Of a DNA stretch of 64,000 bases, positions 34,078 through 43,085 are shown one piece after another (the stretch's first letter is position 1; each line of letters begins with the position of its first letter). Position numbers and translations under genes: made by a program. The stretch is from contig DDIN01000008.1 in the NCBI GenBank assembly GCA_002338565.1, positions 873,567 to 937,566 of the forward strand. Direction: 5' to 3'. The notes beneath the pieces were generated by a model. It had not been told where the DNA came from. It was given only the letters and a program-made list of their open reading frames with translations, and searched no databases. The stretch is from Hyphomonadaceae bacterium UBA1849. Its GTDB lineage: Bacteria > Pseudomonadota > Alphaproteobacteria > Caulobacterales > Hyphomonadaceae.

Positions 34078-35127
34078 ATGTTTAATCCCAAAGCCTCGAA
34101 CACAGTTCCCTTTATCATTTCGCTCGCATCCGGCGTAGCGGCCATGAGCTTGATGGCTCCGTCTGCACAGGCGCAGGCTGCACCTTCCGATACCGTCGAC
34201 GAAATCGCGCTGTTGCCGCGCATTGCTTATGAGCAATTTGCCGGTCATCGCCGCACTTTCGCGCCAGGCGCATACACAAATGAGGACGATACATTCTCTG
34301 CGTGGATGGCCATTACCTCAGCCGATGCCGAACTGGACATGCCCGTTCAAACTGGCCGCGCACACACATCACAGGACGGTGCCATTCTTGGCGGCGAGAC
34401 GCGGTTTATGTCCGACTTCGTGCTAGGCGGCGTCCTCTCCGTCGGCGAAACAACCGCCGAATTCACGTCGGGGGGACGCCATGCTCTGGAAGGCGGGTCG
34501 TTGTCTGTCTACGGCGCATATGACAGCGAAATGCTCGGCCGGTTGAGCCTCACCGTCACCCGCGGTGGTCATCAGCTTGATAACATTTCACGTGCGTCCG
34601 CGACGCTGACGGATGTCGCCAACGGTACGACAGACACATCTTTCTGGGATGTCGCCTTCTCTGCGCGCTCTACCGACGAATTCGCCATGTTCGAAATCGA
34701 GCACGGCATCACTTTCGCGGCGGGTCGTGTTGAAGCGGACGGTTTCTCCGAAACATCCCCGACCGGTACCTCTTTCGCATTCGAAGACCAGGCCTTCAAT
34801 TACCGGCTCGTCTCTCTCGATGCGACAGCGCGCGGCCCGGAGTGGACCCTGACTAACGCAGTAACCCTTCGCCCTGTCGCGGATATCGACTGGACCTACC
34901 AGTTCGGTGACGATGATTACGGCCTTCAATACCGCACCGTTGGAGCGACAGGCCCGTTCACGACCGTTCGCGCGAATGCACCAGCAGATCACACAGTGGG
35001 GCTCGGTTTCGGTGCCGAGCTGACTTTCAACGACACCTGGATGCTGACCGCCCGCTATGCGCACCAATGGGCTGATGACGTTCACGACAGTGACGCTGCC
35101 ACGCTGACACTGCGCGCTGTTTTCTAA
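34078..35127 (+). CDS. Solitary autotransporter-like outer-membrane beta-barrel
   Basis: 349 aa. Signal peptide ending APSAQAQA, a short linker, then alternating hydrophobic strands (GGETRFMSDFVLGGVLSVGE; GGSLSVYGAYDSEMLGRLSL; WMLTARYAHQWADDV) and a terminal Phe (TLRAVF), as in autotransporter barrels. There is no passenger domain. Function unknown; it may be a stand-alone porin-like barrel. The next gene is a lipoprotein 25 bp downstream. Confidence 0.7.
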   Translation: MFNPKASNTVPFIISLASGVAAMSLMAPSAQAQAAPSDTVDEIALLPRIAYEQFAGHRRTFAPGAYTNEDDTFSAWMAITSADAELDMPVQTGRAHTSQDGAILGGETRFMSDFVLGGVLSVGETTAEFTSGGRHALEGGSLSVYGAYDSEMLGRLSLTVTRGGHQLDNISRASATLTDVANGTTDTSFWDVAFSARSTDEFAMFEIEHGITFAAGRVEADGFSETSPTGTSFAFEDQAFNYRLVSLDATARGPEWTLTNAVTLRPVADIDWTYQFGDDDYGLQYRTVGATGPFTTVRANAPADHTVGLGFGAELTFNDTWMLTARYAHQWADDVHDSDAATLTLRAVF

Positions 35128-35152
35128 TCTACACACTCAAAGGAATAACCTG

Positions 35153-35533
35153 ATGCAAAAACCTCTTATTCTTCTCAGCCTGCTTGGCAGCCTTGCTGTT
35201 ACCGCATGCGCAAATACTGGCGCATCTTATGAACCAATCGTCGATGGCCCTGTCGGCGAGGCCTACGCGGCGGATCTGGCAAGCTGCCAGCAACTGGCGA
35301 CCGAGCATGCCTATCTCAACGCAAACACACGGACTGATGCCCTGATCGGCGCAGGTATCGGTGCAATTGCGGGCGTCGCAGACGATGAAGTCAGCGACAC
35401 TGAAGGTGCGGTGGCAGGCGCAGTGGTAGGCGCCATTGCAGGTGCCGGTGCTGGCGCTGCAGAGGTGCATGAAGAACGCAGGCAAATCGTAATCGAATGT
35501 CTGCAGGGGCGCGGCCACCGCGTGGTTGGCTAA
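35153..35533 (+). CDS. Glycine-zipper lipoprotein
   Basis: 126 aa. Lipobox VTAC, then a helical region and a glycine-zipper (ALIGAGIGAIAGVADDE; GAVAGAVVGAIAGAGAGAAE). Small outer-membrane lipoproteins of this kind are common next to outer-membrane proteins. Probably co-transcribed with the barrel at 34078. Confidence 0.75.
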   Translation: MQKPLILLSLLGSLAVTACANTGASYEPIVDGPVGEAYAADLASCQQLATEHAYLNANTRTDALIGAGIGAIAGVADDEVSDTEGAVAGAVVGAIAGAGAGAAEVHEERRQIVIECLQGRGHRVVG

Positions 35534-35591
35534 ACGGAGCATTCAGGGTCGGCCCATCCGGCTGGCCCTGATAGAGTACGGAGACGGGCAA

Positions 35592-36461
35592 ATGACAGCT
35601 TCCCAACCTACTGTTCTGATCGCTGGGGCGACCGGCTATCTCGGCAGGCACCTTATTCAGGCCTATGGCGATGCAGGCTACCGCGCTCGCGCACTTGCCC
35701 GTTCGCCAGAAAAGCTCAGCCAGGCCGGTCTGTTCATTGATGATGTCTTTGCCGCCGAAGCGACGAAGCCGGAAACGCTGAAAGGCTGCTGCGATGGTGT
35801 GGACCTTGTGGTGTCCGCACTCGGTATCACCACGCAGAAAGACGGTCTCACCTATGATGAGGTCGACTATCAGGCGAACAGGAACATTCTGGATGAAGCC
35901 ATTCGGGCGGGCGTCGGCAGGTTTGCCTACATCCATGTTCTGCATGCCGATCATATGCAGGACATCGCCATGGTTCGCGCAAAGTCCAAATTTGCTGCCG
36001 AACTGGAAGCAGCGCCTGTCGCTTCGACCATTCTATGCCCGAGCGGGTTTTATTCCGATCTGGTGGAGTTCGTAGAAATGGCAAAACGCGGCCGTGTTTA
36101 TCTGGTTGGGGACGGAAAGAGCCGGATGGCACCGATCCACGGCGCAGATATGGCTGCCGTTTGCGTAGAGGCGACACGTCAGGGTCTTTCGCGCCTGAAT
36201 GTTGGCGGCCCGGACACCTACACCCAGAACGAGATCGCGGACCTCGCCTTCAGAGCGCTCAACCGGCCACGCCATATCAGCCATGTATCGCCGAAGCTTG
36301 CCAGTTCCGTAGTCAATCTGATGCGGGTCATTGGCATGAGGTCAGTCGCTGAACCGGCCTCTTTCTTCCTCCGTGCATCGCAGATCAACATGACAGCGCC
36401 AGCTTACGGCACAGTCTCACTGGATGACCAGTTTCGCGAACACGCATCGATTATCAATTAA
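35592..36461 (+). CDS. NmrA/atypical-SDR NAD(P)-binding protein
   Basis: 289 aa from ATG 35592 (GGAG upstream). Rossmann motif VLIAGATGYLGRHLIQAYG, VDLVVSALGITTQKDG, and a SDR-like FAYIHVLHADHMQD. It lacks the classical YxxxK in the expected place, typical of atypical SDRs that act as regulators or ubiquinone-related chaperones. The C-terminal half (SKMAPIHGADMAAVCVEATR-like) fits this group. Confidence 0.75.
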   Translation: MTASQPTVLIAGATGYLGRHLIQAYGDAGYRARALARSPEKLSQAGLFIDDVFAAEATKPETLKGCCDGVDLVVSALGITTQKDGLTYDEVDYQANRNILDEAIRAGVGRFAYIHVLHADHMQDIAMVRAKSKFAAELEAAPVASTILCPSGFYSDLVEFVEMAKRGRVYLVGDGKSRMAPIHGADMAAVCVEATRQGLSRLNVGGPDTYTQNEIADLAFRALNRPRHISHVSPKLASSVVNLMRVIGMRSVAEPASFFLRASQINMTAPAYGTVSLDDQFREHASIIN

Positions 36462-36540
36462 CTGTGAGGCAATTTGCGGTGATGTAGATGCATCACTAGG
36501 TGTCGAGCGTCACAATCGCGCTCAAGGGACGGGCATATAA

Positions 36541-37965
36541 ATGAAACACTCTATCTGGATCAGCGCGGTAGGCGTCTCATTGGCCGCCGGACTTTTGGCC
36601 GGTTGCGTCGCCCCACAGGTGTCGCAAGCGACGCTGACCGGAGATGTACTGATCCGCAATGTAGAGACGGTGTCATTCGAAGGGCCCGAACCGGTCACGC
36701 TGCAAGACCAGTTCATTCTGATCGAAGATGGCCTCATCACCCATGTGAGCTACAACGCAGAAGGACTAACAGCCGCTATCGTTATCGACGGCTCGGGCCA
36801 GACACTTATTCCCGGCCTCACAGACATGCATGTCCATGTCTGGGATGAAGCAGAGCTTCGCGCTTATCTTGCGCACGGCGTCACGACTGTTCGCAACATG
36901 TCCGGCATGCCGTTTCACTTGCAAATGGCAGAGCGGATTGAAACCGGAGAACTGGCAGGTCCACGTCTTATAACGACCGGCCCTATCCTCAACAGCGCCG
37001 GCCCGAACCAGCAGATCAATCATCAAATCGTGGAAACGGCCGAAGAAGCGCGCACCGCCGTGCGCTGGCAATATGAGCAGGGTTTCCGGCACTTGAAGCT
37101 CTATTCCAACCTGTCATTCGACGCCTATCAGGCCATACGCGAGGAGGCCGAAGCGCTCGGCATGACCGTCGCCGGCCATACGCCGGAAGGTCATCGCTAT
37201 ACAGGTGTTCCGCTCGATCGTGATTTCGACATCACATTCGATAGCCTGCTTGATGACCGGTTCCTGACCATAGAACACACCGAGTCCATCGTCTGGCACG
37301 GACTTCGGGGCTTTCATGACGCGAACGCTGCCCAACACCTCGCAGACGACATTGCGGCATCCGGTATTCCGGTGACGCCCACCCTGCTCGCGCACCACAA
37401 TCTCTATCGTGTTGCGAGCGAAGGCGATGCTGTCCTGACCCGTGCCGGAACCGAATGGCTGAACCCGTTCGTACAGGCCATGGAGGCTGATGTTCACGCC
37501 CGCTGGCTGTCTGAACGCCCGGAACCGGTCCTGCGGAACGATCTGTTCTATCAACAAATGACAGGCTATCTGCACGATGCTGGCGTGACTTTGGTCGCGG
37601 GCAGCGACGCCGGGATATTCACAAACATTCCGGGCGCCTCTTTGTTGGAAGAGCTGGAGCTTCTGACGCAAAGCAGCCTCTCACCATATGAGGCGATCCA
37701 GACCGCAACGGTCAATACGGCGAATGTCCTGCAGGAACCGGATCGCGCCTGCCTGTACGGCGGCTGCATCGCTGATCTCGTCCTTTACGCCTGCAACCCG
37801 GTCGAAGACCTCGCCTGCATCCGGTCACCCCAGACCGTGATTACCGCGGGACAGGTTTTTGATCGCGCCGCACTCGACACCCTTCTGGAGACAGCCGCGC
37901 AAACCGACGCGGCCCGTTCCGAAACAAACCTCATGTCCGGCCTTGCCGAACAAACCCTTCAATAA
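36541..37965 (+). CDS. Exported amidohydrolase-family lipoprotein
   Basis: 474 aa. Lipobox LAGC after a signal peptide. Metal ligands of the amidohydrolase barrel: DMHVHVW (HxH), AGHTPEGH, TIEHTESI and the Asp in LVAGSDAGIF. It resembles imidazolonepropionase-like exported hydrolases. A carbamylated Lys candidate is in RHLKLYSNL. Hydrolyses an unknown cyclic amide or peptide at the cell surface. Confidence 0.82.
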   Translation: MKHSIWISAVGVSLAAGLLAGCVAPQVSQATLTGDVLIRNVETVSFEGPEPVTLQDQFILIEDGLITHVSYNAEGLTAAIVIDGSGQTLIPGLTDMHVHVWDEAELRAYLAHGVTTVRNMSGMPFHLQMAERIETGELAGPRLITTGPILNSAGPNQQINHQIVETAEEARTAVRWQYEQGFRHLKLYSNLSFDAYQAIREEAEALGMTVAGHTPEGHRYTGVPLDRDFDITFDSLLDDRFLTIEHTESIVWHGLRGFHDANAAQHLADDIAASGIPVTPTLLAHHNLYRVASEGDAVLTRAGTEWLNPFVQAMEADVHARWLSERPEPVLRNDLFYQQMTGYLHDAGVTLVAGSDAGIFTNIPGASLLEELELLTQSSLSPYEAIQTATVNTANVLQEPDRACLYGGCIADLVLYACNPVEDLACIRSPQTVITAGQVFDRAALDTLLETAAQTDAARSETNLMSGLAEQTLQ

Positions 37966-37991
37966 TTCCACCATCAGGACCTTACCCCACC

Positions 37992-38807
37992 ATGTCTTCC
38001 CTGAAGAAACTTCTCGTCCCGATCATCACCGCCGGTGCCTGGTCGCTCCTTTCCAATATCAGCCCCGCCTCGGCTCAATCCCAAATGGATTATGTGTTGC
38101 AAGGCAAAAGCGAAACGACATTCGTCTTCGAAGCTGGCTTCGGTCAGGACCGCTCCACCTGGGGTCCACTGCTTGAAGCACTCAGCGACGATTACGCGAC
38201 CCTGACCTATGCACGCGCGGGTCTTGGGTCATCGCCTGCGCCAGATCACCCGCTTACAATCGAAGAACATAATAGCGATCTTGAAACTCTGCTCTCTGAT
38301 CTCAGCATCACGTCCAACATTGTTCTGGTTGGTCATTCCTATGGCGGCCTGTTGGTGACCGAATTCGCACGCGATCATCTCGATCAGGTTTCAGCGCTCA
38401 TCCTGATTGATCCGTCCGTTATGGAGCAGCGTTCCATGGCCAAAGAAGTCGATGCCGCCCGCATCGCTGCTGATGATGAAATGCTTCTGAGCATGATCCC
38501 GCCTCAAATGGGCCGCGAGTATCAGACACTCGTCGATCAGATGGATGAAGCCTCCGCGACCGTGGCGCCTCTGCCCGCGGACCTGCCTGTGCTGAACTTC
38601 ACATCCACGGCCACTTATGAAGAGCCATTCGTCTTCGAAGAGACCGACGCGGGACGCGTACTCTGGCTGCAAGGTCATTCGGATCTGATCGCGCAAAGCC
38701 GCAGTGCACGCCATCTCCGCATGCCGGATGTAGGGCATAATATCCAGCTGGATGCCCCCGAAACTGTGGCGCATGAAATTTCAGATTTCATTGACAGCCT
38801 GAACTAA
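37992..38807 (+). CDS. Secreted alpha/beta-hydrolase
   Basis: 271 aa. N-terminal signal (LLVPIITAGAWSLLSNISPASA). Nucleophile elbow VGHSYGGLLV; late His in PDVGHNIQLDAPE; Asp candidate in ILIDPSVM. 26 bp after the amidohydrolase and likely in the same transcript; the pair may degrade one exported substrate. Confidence 0.82.
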   Translation: MSSLKKLLVPIITAGAWSLLSNISPASAQSQMDYVLQGKSETTFVFEAGFGQDRSTWGPLLEALSDDYATLTYARAGLGSSPAPDHPLTIEEHNSDLETLLSDLSITSNIVLVGHSYGGLLVTEFARDHLDQVSALILIDPSVMEQRSMAKEVDAARIAADDEMLLSMIPPQMGREYQTLVDQMDEASATVAPLPADLPVLNFTSTATYEEPFVFEETDAGRVLWLQGHSDLIAQSRSARHLRMPDVGHNIQLDAPETVAHEISDFIDSLN

Positions 38808-38815
38808 AACATTTC

Positions 38816-38842
38816 GGACTGGCTGGTTTCACCGGCCAGTCC
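38816..38842 (+). terminator. Terminator after the secreted hydrolase
   Basis: GGACTGGC and GCCAGTCC form a perfect 8-bp stem, 11-nt loop; the following stretch is only mildly T-rich. Confidence 0.6.
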
Positions 38843-38904
38843 CTGCCTTTCATACGGTCTATCGGCGAATTCTGCCCCTGCTTTGGCATTCCAAGCTTGC
38901 AACC

Positions 38905-38927
38905 ATTGTCTTATCGGTTAGGACAAT
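38905..38927 (+). promoter_or_regulatory. Palindromic operator before the FBPase gene
   Basis: ATTGTC-TTA-TCGGT-TA-GGACAAT: 9 of 11 positions pair around a central G. It ends 45 bp before the start at 38973, where a repressor or activator would act. The half TTGTCCTAAC recurs before the GlxA gene (32854-32863). Confidence 0.5.
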
Positions 38928-38972
38928 CCCACAAAAACTAGTCGGATCGTGGGGGTCTGTGAGGAAATGTCT

Positions 38973-39884
38973 GTGAACTTCAATAGTCAGCTTGAAAATA
39001 TGGATGGCGTTTATTCAGCGCTGTTCGCCGCCGCAGAGAAAATCTATGGCGTCCTGAAAAAGGGTGAAGGCCTGAAGTTCGCGACCTCTTCAAACGAGTC
39101 CGGCGATGACCAGATCGAACTGGACGTCATCGCGGACGAAGCTTTCTTCGAAACACTCAGCAAAGACCCTTTCGTTCGCTATGTCGTGTCCGAAGAGCGC
39201 CCTGACATGGTCAAAACGTCTGACGGCCCATACAGCGTCGCGCTGGACCCGCTGGACGGCTCTAAATCTGCACTGATAGGCATTCCATCCGGCGCCATTT
39301 TCGGTGTCTGGAAAAACGCTGACGACGCCAAAGACTTCCACGGCGGCAACATTCTTTCCGGCGGCTTTTTCGTATTCGGCATGAATCTGGAAGTTTACTT
39401 CGCAGATGGCGACAAGGCCTATAAAGGCCAGTTCGACGATGCCTCTGGTGAATGGACACTTCTGCCAATCGAAGGCGGCATGCCTTCTGCTGACATTCTG
39501 GCAATCAACGGTCAGATGCAGAAAGTCTGGCCAACATGGCTGCAGAATTACGTCTCTGACAATCTGCAAGCGACTGGCGGCAAGAAGCCATACAATATGC
39601 GCTGGTTTGCTTCCATGGTCTCCGACATGAAGCGCATGGTGCTGCAGGGGGGCCTGTTTGCGTATCCGGGCGCTGACTTCAAAGGCTATGAAACAGGCAA
39701 GCTGCGCCTCGTCTATGAAGCCATTCCAATGGCATTTCTGATCCACGCACTTGGCGGGTCGTCCACGAATGGCGAGATGTCTCTCCTGAAAATGCCAGTC
39801 GACAAGCTTCACCAGAAAGTGCCGGTCTTCATTGGCGACAAGGCGAAAATCGAATCTCTGGAAAGCTACGCCGCTAAAGGCTGA
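38973..39884 (+). CDS. fbp: Class I fructose-1,6-bisphosphatase
   Basis: 303 aa from GTG 38973 (GAGGA 7 nt upstream; an ATG at 38967 lies too close to that site). Metal/substrate motif LDPLDGSKSALIGIPSGAIFGV is given in parts: DPLDGS and GAIFGV. C-terminal GKLRLVYEAIPMAFLI and KLHQKVPVFIGDK are class I hallmarks. Somewhat shorter than E. coli Fbp (332 aa). Hydrolyses fructose 1,6-bisphosphate or sedoheptulose 1,7-bisphosphate. The neighbouring AceE/transketolase-like gene suggests joint carbohydrate function. Confidence 0.85.
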   Translation: MNFNSQLENMDGVYSALFAAAEKIYGVLKKGEGLKFATSSNESGDDQIELDVIADEAFFETLSKDPFVRYVVSEERPDMVKTSDGPYSVALDPLDGSKSALIGIPSGAIFGVWKNADDAKDFHGGNILSGGFFVFGMNLEVYFADGDKAYKGQFDDASGEWTLLPIEGGMPSADILAINGQMQKVWPTWLQNYVSDNLQATGGKKPYNMRWFASMVSDMKRMVLQGGLFAYPGADFKGYETGKLRLVYEAIPMAFLIHALGGSSTNGEMSLLKMPVDKLHQKVPVFIGDKAKIESLESYAAKG

Positions 39885-39919
39885 TAACCCGGCCTCACAC
39901 TATCAAACGAAAATTCAGC

Positions 39920-39949
39920 GCCCTTCTTTTTAGGATTTAAGAGAAGGGC
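39920..39949 (+). terminator. Hairpin between fbp and the TPP enzyme
   Basis: GCCCTTCT (39920-39927) pairs perfectly with AGAAGGGC (39942-39949). No T-run follows, so attenuation rather than full termination is possible. Confidence 0.45.
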
Positions 39950-40054
39950 TTGCGGCCTTATACGCAAAAGGGGCATATCCTCCCTCGATATCGCCCGTTT
40001 TGCAGTATATATCTTCGCGCACGGCATTGCCCGCCTGCGAGGAGGAAAGGCCCC

Positions 40055-42427
40055 ATGACCGACCATCTTAAAACCATCGAACAACGCCTTCTCTGGCTGT
40101 CTGCATGGATCGTGCACAATGCGAACCATCTGCGCGCCAAGGAAGACGGCGATGTGAAGGTTGGTGGCCACCAGGCAAGCTGCGCGAGCATGGTCTCCAT
40201 CATGACGGCGCTCTATTATCATACGCTGCGCCCTGAAGACCGTGTCGCGGTAAAGCCGCATGCCTCTCCCGTCTTTCATGCCATGCAGTACATTATGGGC
40301 AACCAGACGCTTGAAAAGCTGCAGAACTTTCGCGGCTGGGGCGGCACGCAATCTTATCCAAGCCGCACTAAAGACATTGACGATGTCGACTTCTCAACGG
40401 GCTCCGTCGGCCTTGGCGTCGCGGCGACTGCCTTCTCTTCTCTGGTGCAGGATTATCTCGCCGCAAAGTCATGGGCCAAAGATCGCCCGCTTGGCCGCAT
40501 GGTCGCGCTCGTCGGCGATGCCGAGCTTGATGAGGGCAATGTCTATGAATGCCTTCAGGAAGGCTGGAAGCATGACCTTCGTAACACATGGTGGGTGATC
40601 GACTATAACCGCCAGAGCCTTGATGGTGTTGTGCGCGAAGGTTTGTGGGAAAAAATCGAGGCCATCTTCACCGCTTTCGGCTGGCGCACCGTCGTTCTGC
40701 GCCACGGCGTATTGCAGCGCGCAGCGTTTGAAGAGCCGGGCGGCGACATTCTGAAGAAATGGATTCAGGACTGCCCGAATCCTGATTATTCCGCCCTCAC
40801 CTTTCAAGGCGGCGCAGCATGGCGCAAACGCCTGATGGACGATATCGGCGATCAGGGCGACGCCTCAGACCTCTTGAACAGGCGCTCGGATGAAGAGCTG
40901 AACACGCTGATGAACAATCTTGGCGGCCAGTGTCTCTCCACGCTGACCGAAGCGTTTGACGCCATTCGAGACGACAAACCAACCGTCTTCCTCGCCTATA
41001 CAATTAAGGGCTGGCAGACCCCGCTCGCAGGTCACAAAGACAACCATGCCGGCCTGATGAACAAGGCCCAGATGGCCGAGTTTCAGGCGCATATGGGCGT
41101 TGCCGAAGGCGAGGAATGGGAGCCGCTGGCAACCGTTGAAGACAAAACTGGCGTTGAAGCTTTTCTCAAAGACGTACCGTTCTTTTCAGAAGGCACACGT
41201 CGCTTTACCGCGCCTAAGGTTGAAAGCGCCGGCCCGGTTTTCCTCGACGACCGCGTTCTCTCCACGCAAGCCGGTTTCGGTAAAATCCTCGATGGCATTG
41301 CCAAGCGCGATGACCAGCTGACCGAGCGCATTGTCACCACGTCGCCAGACGTCACCGTCTCGACCAATCTCGGCCCGTGGGTGAACCGCCGCAATCTGTT
41401 TGCGCGCAATGAGGTCAGCGATACCTTCCGCGAGCAATCTATCCCATCGACGCAAAAATGGCAGTTCTCCCCTGAAGGCCAGCATTTCGAACTGGGCATT
41501 GCTGAGATGAACCTCATGCTGATGCTTGGCTCGCTTGGCCTTTCACATAGCCATTTCGGTGAGCGCCTCATTCCGATTGGTACGGTCTATGACCCGTTCA
41601 TCAATCGCGGCCTCGATGCGCTAAACTATGCCTGCTATCAGGATGCCCGATTTATCATTGTCGGCACGCCATCAGGCATCACATTGGCACCGGAAGGCGG
41701 CGCGCACCAGTCAATCGGCACCCAGCTTGTCGGCATGAGTCAGGATGGCCTCGTCTCGTTCGAACCTGCCTATCTGGATGAGCTGTCCATCATCATGGAC
41801 TGGTCGTTCGATTACCTTCAGCGCTCAGGCGAGAATGATCCGGACGAGCGCACTTGGCTGCGCGATGAAACCGGCGGCTCGGTCTATCTGCGCCTTTCCA
41901 CACGTCCGATTGAGCAGCTTGGCCTGTCCAGCCGGGATGATGAGGAGTTCCGGCGCGGCGTCGTTGATGGCGCTTACTGGCTGCGCGAGCCGGGTCCGAA
42001 TTGCGAGCTTGTGATTGCCTATCAGGGCGTTGTTGGCCCCGAAGCCATTGAGGCCGCAGGTCGCATCGGTAATGACCGCCGTGACATTGGCGTCCTGGCC
42101 GTCACCTCTGCTGACCGTTTAAACTCAGGCTGGACGGCTGCGCGACGTGCGCGCGCACGTGGCCATAAGGATGCAGTCAGCCAGATCGAACGCCTGATGG
42201 GTGACGTCTCACGCGACGCAACTCTGATTACCGTCACGGACGGACATCCAGCGACACTTGCATGGATCGGCTCCGTCGCAGGTCACATGACAGCGCCGCT
42301 CGGCGTTGAGCATTTTGGCCAGACGGGCACGATCTCTGATCTCTATAAACATTTCCAGATTGATGCCGACGCGATTGTAAACGCAGCGAACTATCTGTCC
42401 GCAGGGCGCCGTATCCACCTGCGATAA
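40055..42427 (+). CDS. AceE/transketolase-like thiamine-diphosphate enzyme
   Basis: 790 aa from ATG 40055 with AGGAGG upstream. The TPP motif is GDAELDEGNVYECLQEGW, followed by IDYNRQSLDGVVREG as in homodimeric pyruvate dehydrogenase E1 (AceE). Middle and C-terminal transketolase domains follow (FELGIAEMNLMLMLGSLGLS; VTSADRLNSGWTAARRARAR). No E2 or E3 gene is near. It may be a 2-oxoacid decarboxylase/dehydrogenase or a transketolase acting on sugar phosphates with fbp; sequence alone does not decide. Confidence 0.8.
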   Translation: MTDHLKTIEQRLLWLSAWIVHNANHLRAKEDGDVKVGGHQASCASMVSIMTALYYHTLRPEDRVAVKPHASPVFHAMQYIMGNQTLEKLQNFRGWGGTQSYPSRTKDIDDVDFSTGSVGLGVAATAFSSLVQDYLAAKSWAKDRPLGRMVALVGDAELDEGNVYECLQEGWKHDLRNTWWVIDYNRQSLDGVVREGLWEKIEAIFTAFGWRTVVLRHGVLQRAAFEEPGGDILKKWIQDCPNPDYSALTFQGGAAWRKRLMDDIGDQGDASDLLNRRSDEELNTLMNNLGGQCLSTLTEAFDAIRDDKPTVFLAYTIKGWQTPLAGHKDNHAGLMNKAQMAEFQAHMGVAEGEEWEPLATVEDKTGVEAFLKDVPFFSEGTRRFTAPKVESAGPVFLDDRVLSTQAGFGKILDGIAKRDDQLTERIVTTSPDVTVSTNLGPWVNRRNLFARNEVSDTFREQSIPSTQKWQFSPEGQHFELGIAEMNLMLMLGSLGLSHSHFGERLIPIGTVYDPFINRGLDALNYACYQDARFIIVGTPSGITLAPEGGAHQSIGTQLVGMSQDGLVSFEPAYLDELSIIMDWSFDYLQRSGENDPDERTWLRDETGGSVYLRLSTRPIEQLGLSSRDDEEFRRGVVDGAYWLREPGPNCELVIAYQGVVGPEAIEAAGRIGNDRRDIGVLAVTSADRLNSGWTAARRARARGHKDAVSQIERLMGDVSRDATLITVTDGHPATLAWIGSVAGHMTAPLGVEHFGQTGTISDLYKHFQIDADAIVNAANYLSAGRRIHLR

Positions 42428-42470
42428 GTCATTTTCTGCAGCTGGCGCCTTGATGATGTCCTGATTTCAC

Positions 42471-42498
42471 GGAATGCTCTGCAAAGTCGGAGCACTCC
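42471..42498. promoter_or_regulatory. Inverted repeat before a hypothetical gene
   Basis: GGAATGCTC and GAGCACTCC pair with one mismatch over 10 nt, lying between the TPP enzyme and the gene at 42511. Could be a terminator stem or operator. Confidence 0.35.
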
Positions 42499-42510
42499 GT
42501 GGGGCATCAC

Positions 42511-43062
42511 ATGAAAAATCTGGTCAAAAGCAAACTCTTCGCCACTGCGTTTCTAGCAGTTGGAGTTGTTGGCGGCGCGCACGCTCAGGACTGTCCATTC
42601 CCCTACACGGATCAAGATTACAATCTGTCAGCCTATAATGAGGTGCTGTCCTTTGAGTGGTTCAGAGAAAACGAAGGCCAGACCGTTTTCATCAATAGCG
42701 TATTCGATTTTTCAGAGAGCGTTGCAGAGAACTATGACGTTCTGGCCGGATACCCGCTCTATGACTCATCCGATGTCTTCGTCGTGCCGCTTTCGGAGAT
42801 TACATTTCCGTTTCCGACCGTCGATTGGGAGTCCGGTCAAATTGCGCCCAATTATATCCGTTTCGTAGGCCCTGAAGACGGTGACATTGATGCCTATTCG
42901 ATGGGAATCCTTTACCTCAATGTGAGCGGCTTCTACACGGTCAACATCGGGTCGTCAGACAATGAAACAACGCTTCTGACGCTTGAGGAAGTCGACATAG
43001 AGACCAACACCGCCGCAACCTGTCGCCAGCAATTTGATGTGCCTGCGCCTGACGCGGGCTAG
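42511..43062 (+). CDS. Exported hypothetical protein
   Basis: 183 aa from ATG 42511. Signal peptide (LFATAFLAVGVVGGAHA|Q), then an acidic beta-rich domain with a Cys near each end (DCPFPYTDQDYN; AATCRQQFD), suggesting one disulphide. No family recognised. Nothing in the neighbours points to a role. Confidence 0.65.
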   Translation: MKNLVKSKLFATAFLAVGVVGGAHAQDCPFPYTDQDYNLSAYNEVLSFEWFRENEGQTVFINSVFDFSESVAENYDVLAGYPLYDSSDVFVVPLSEITFPFPTVDWESGQIAPNYIRFVGPEDGDIDAYSMGILYLNVSGFYTVNIGSSDNETTLLTLEEVDIETNTAATCRQQFDVPAPDAG

Positions 43063-43085
43063 TTCGCCTGTTCCTGTTGAAATGA

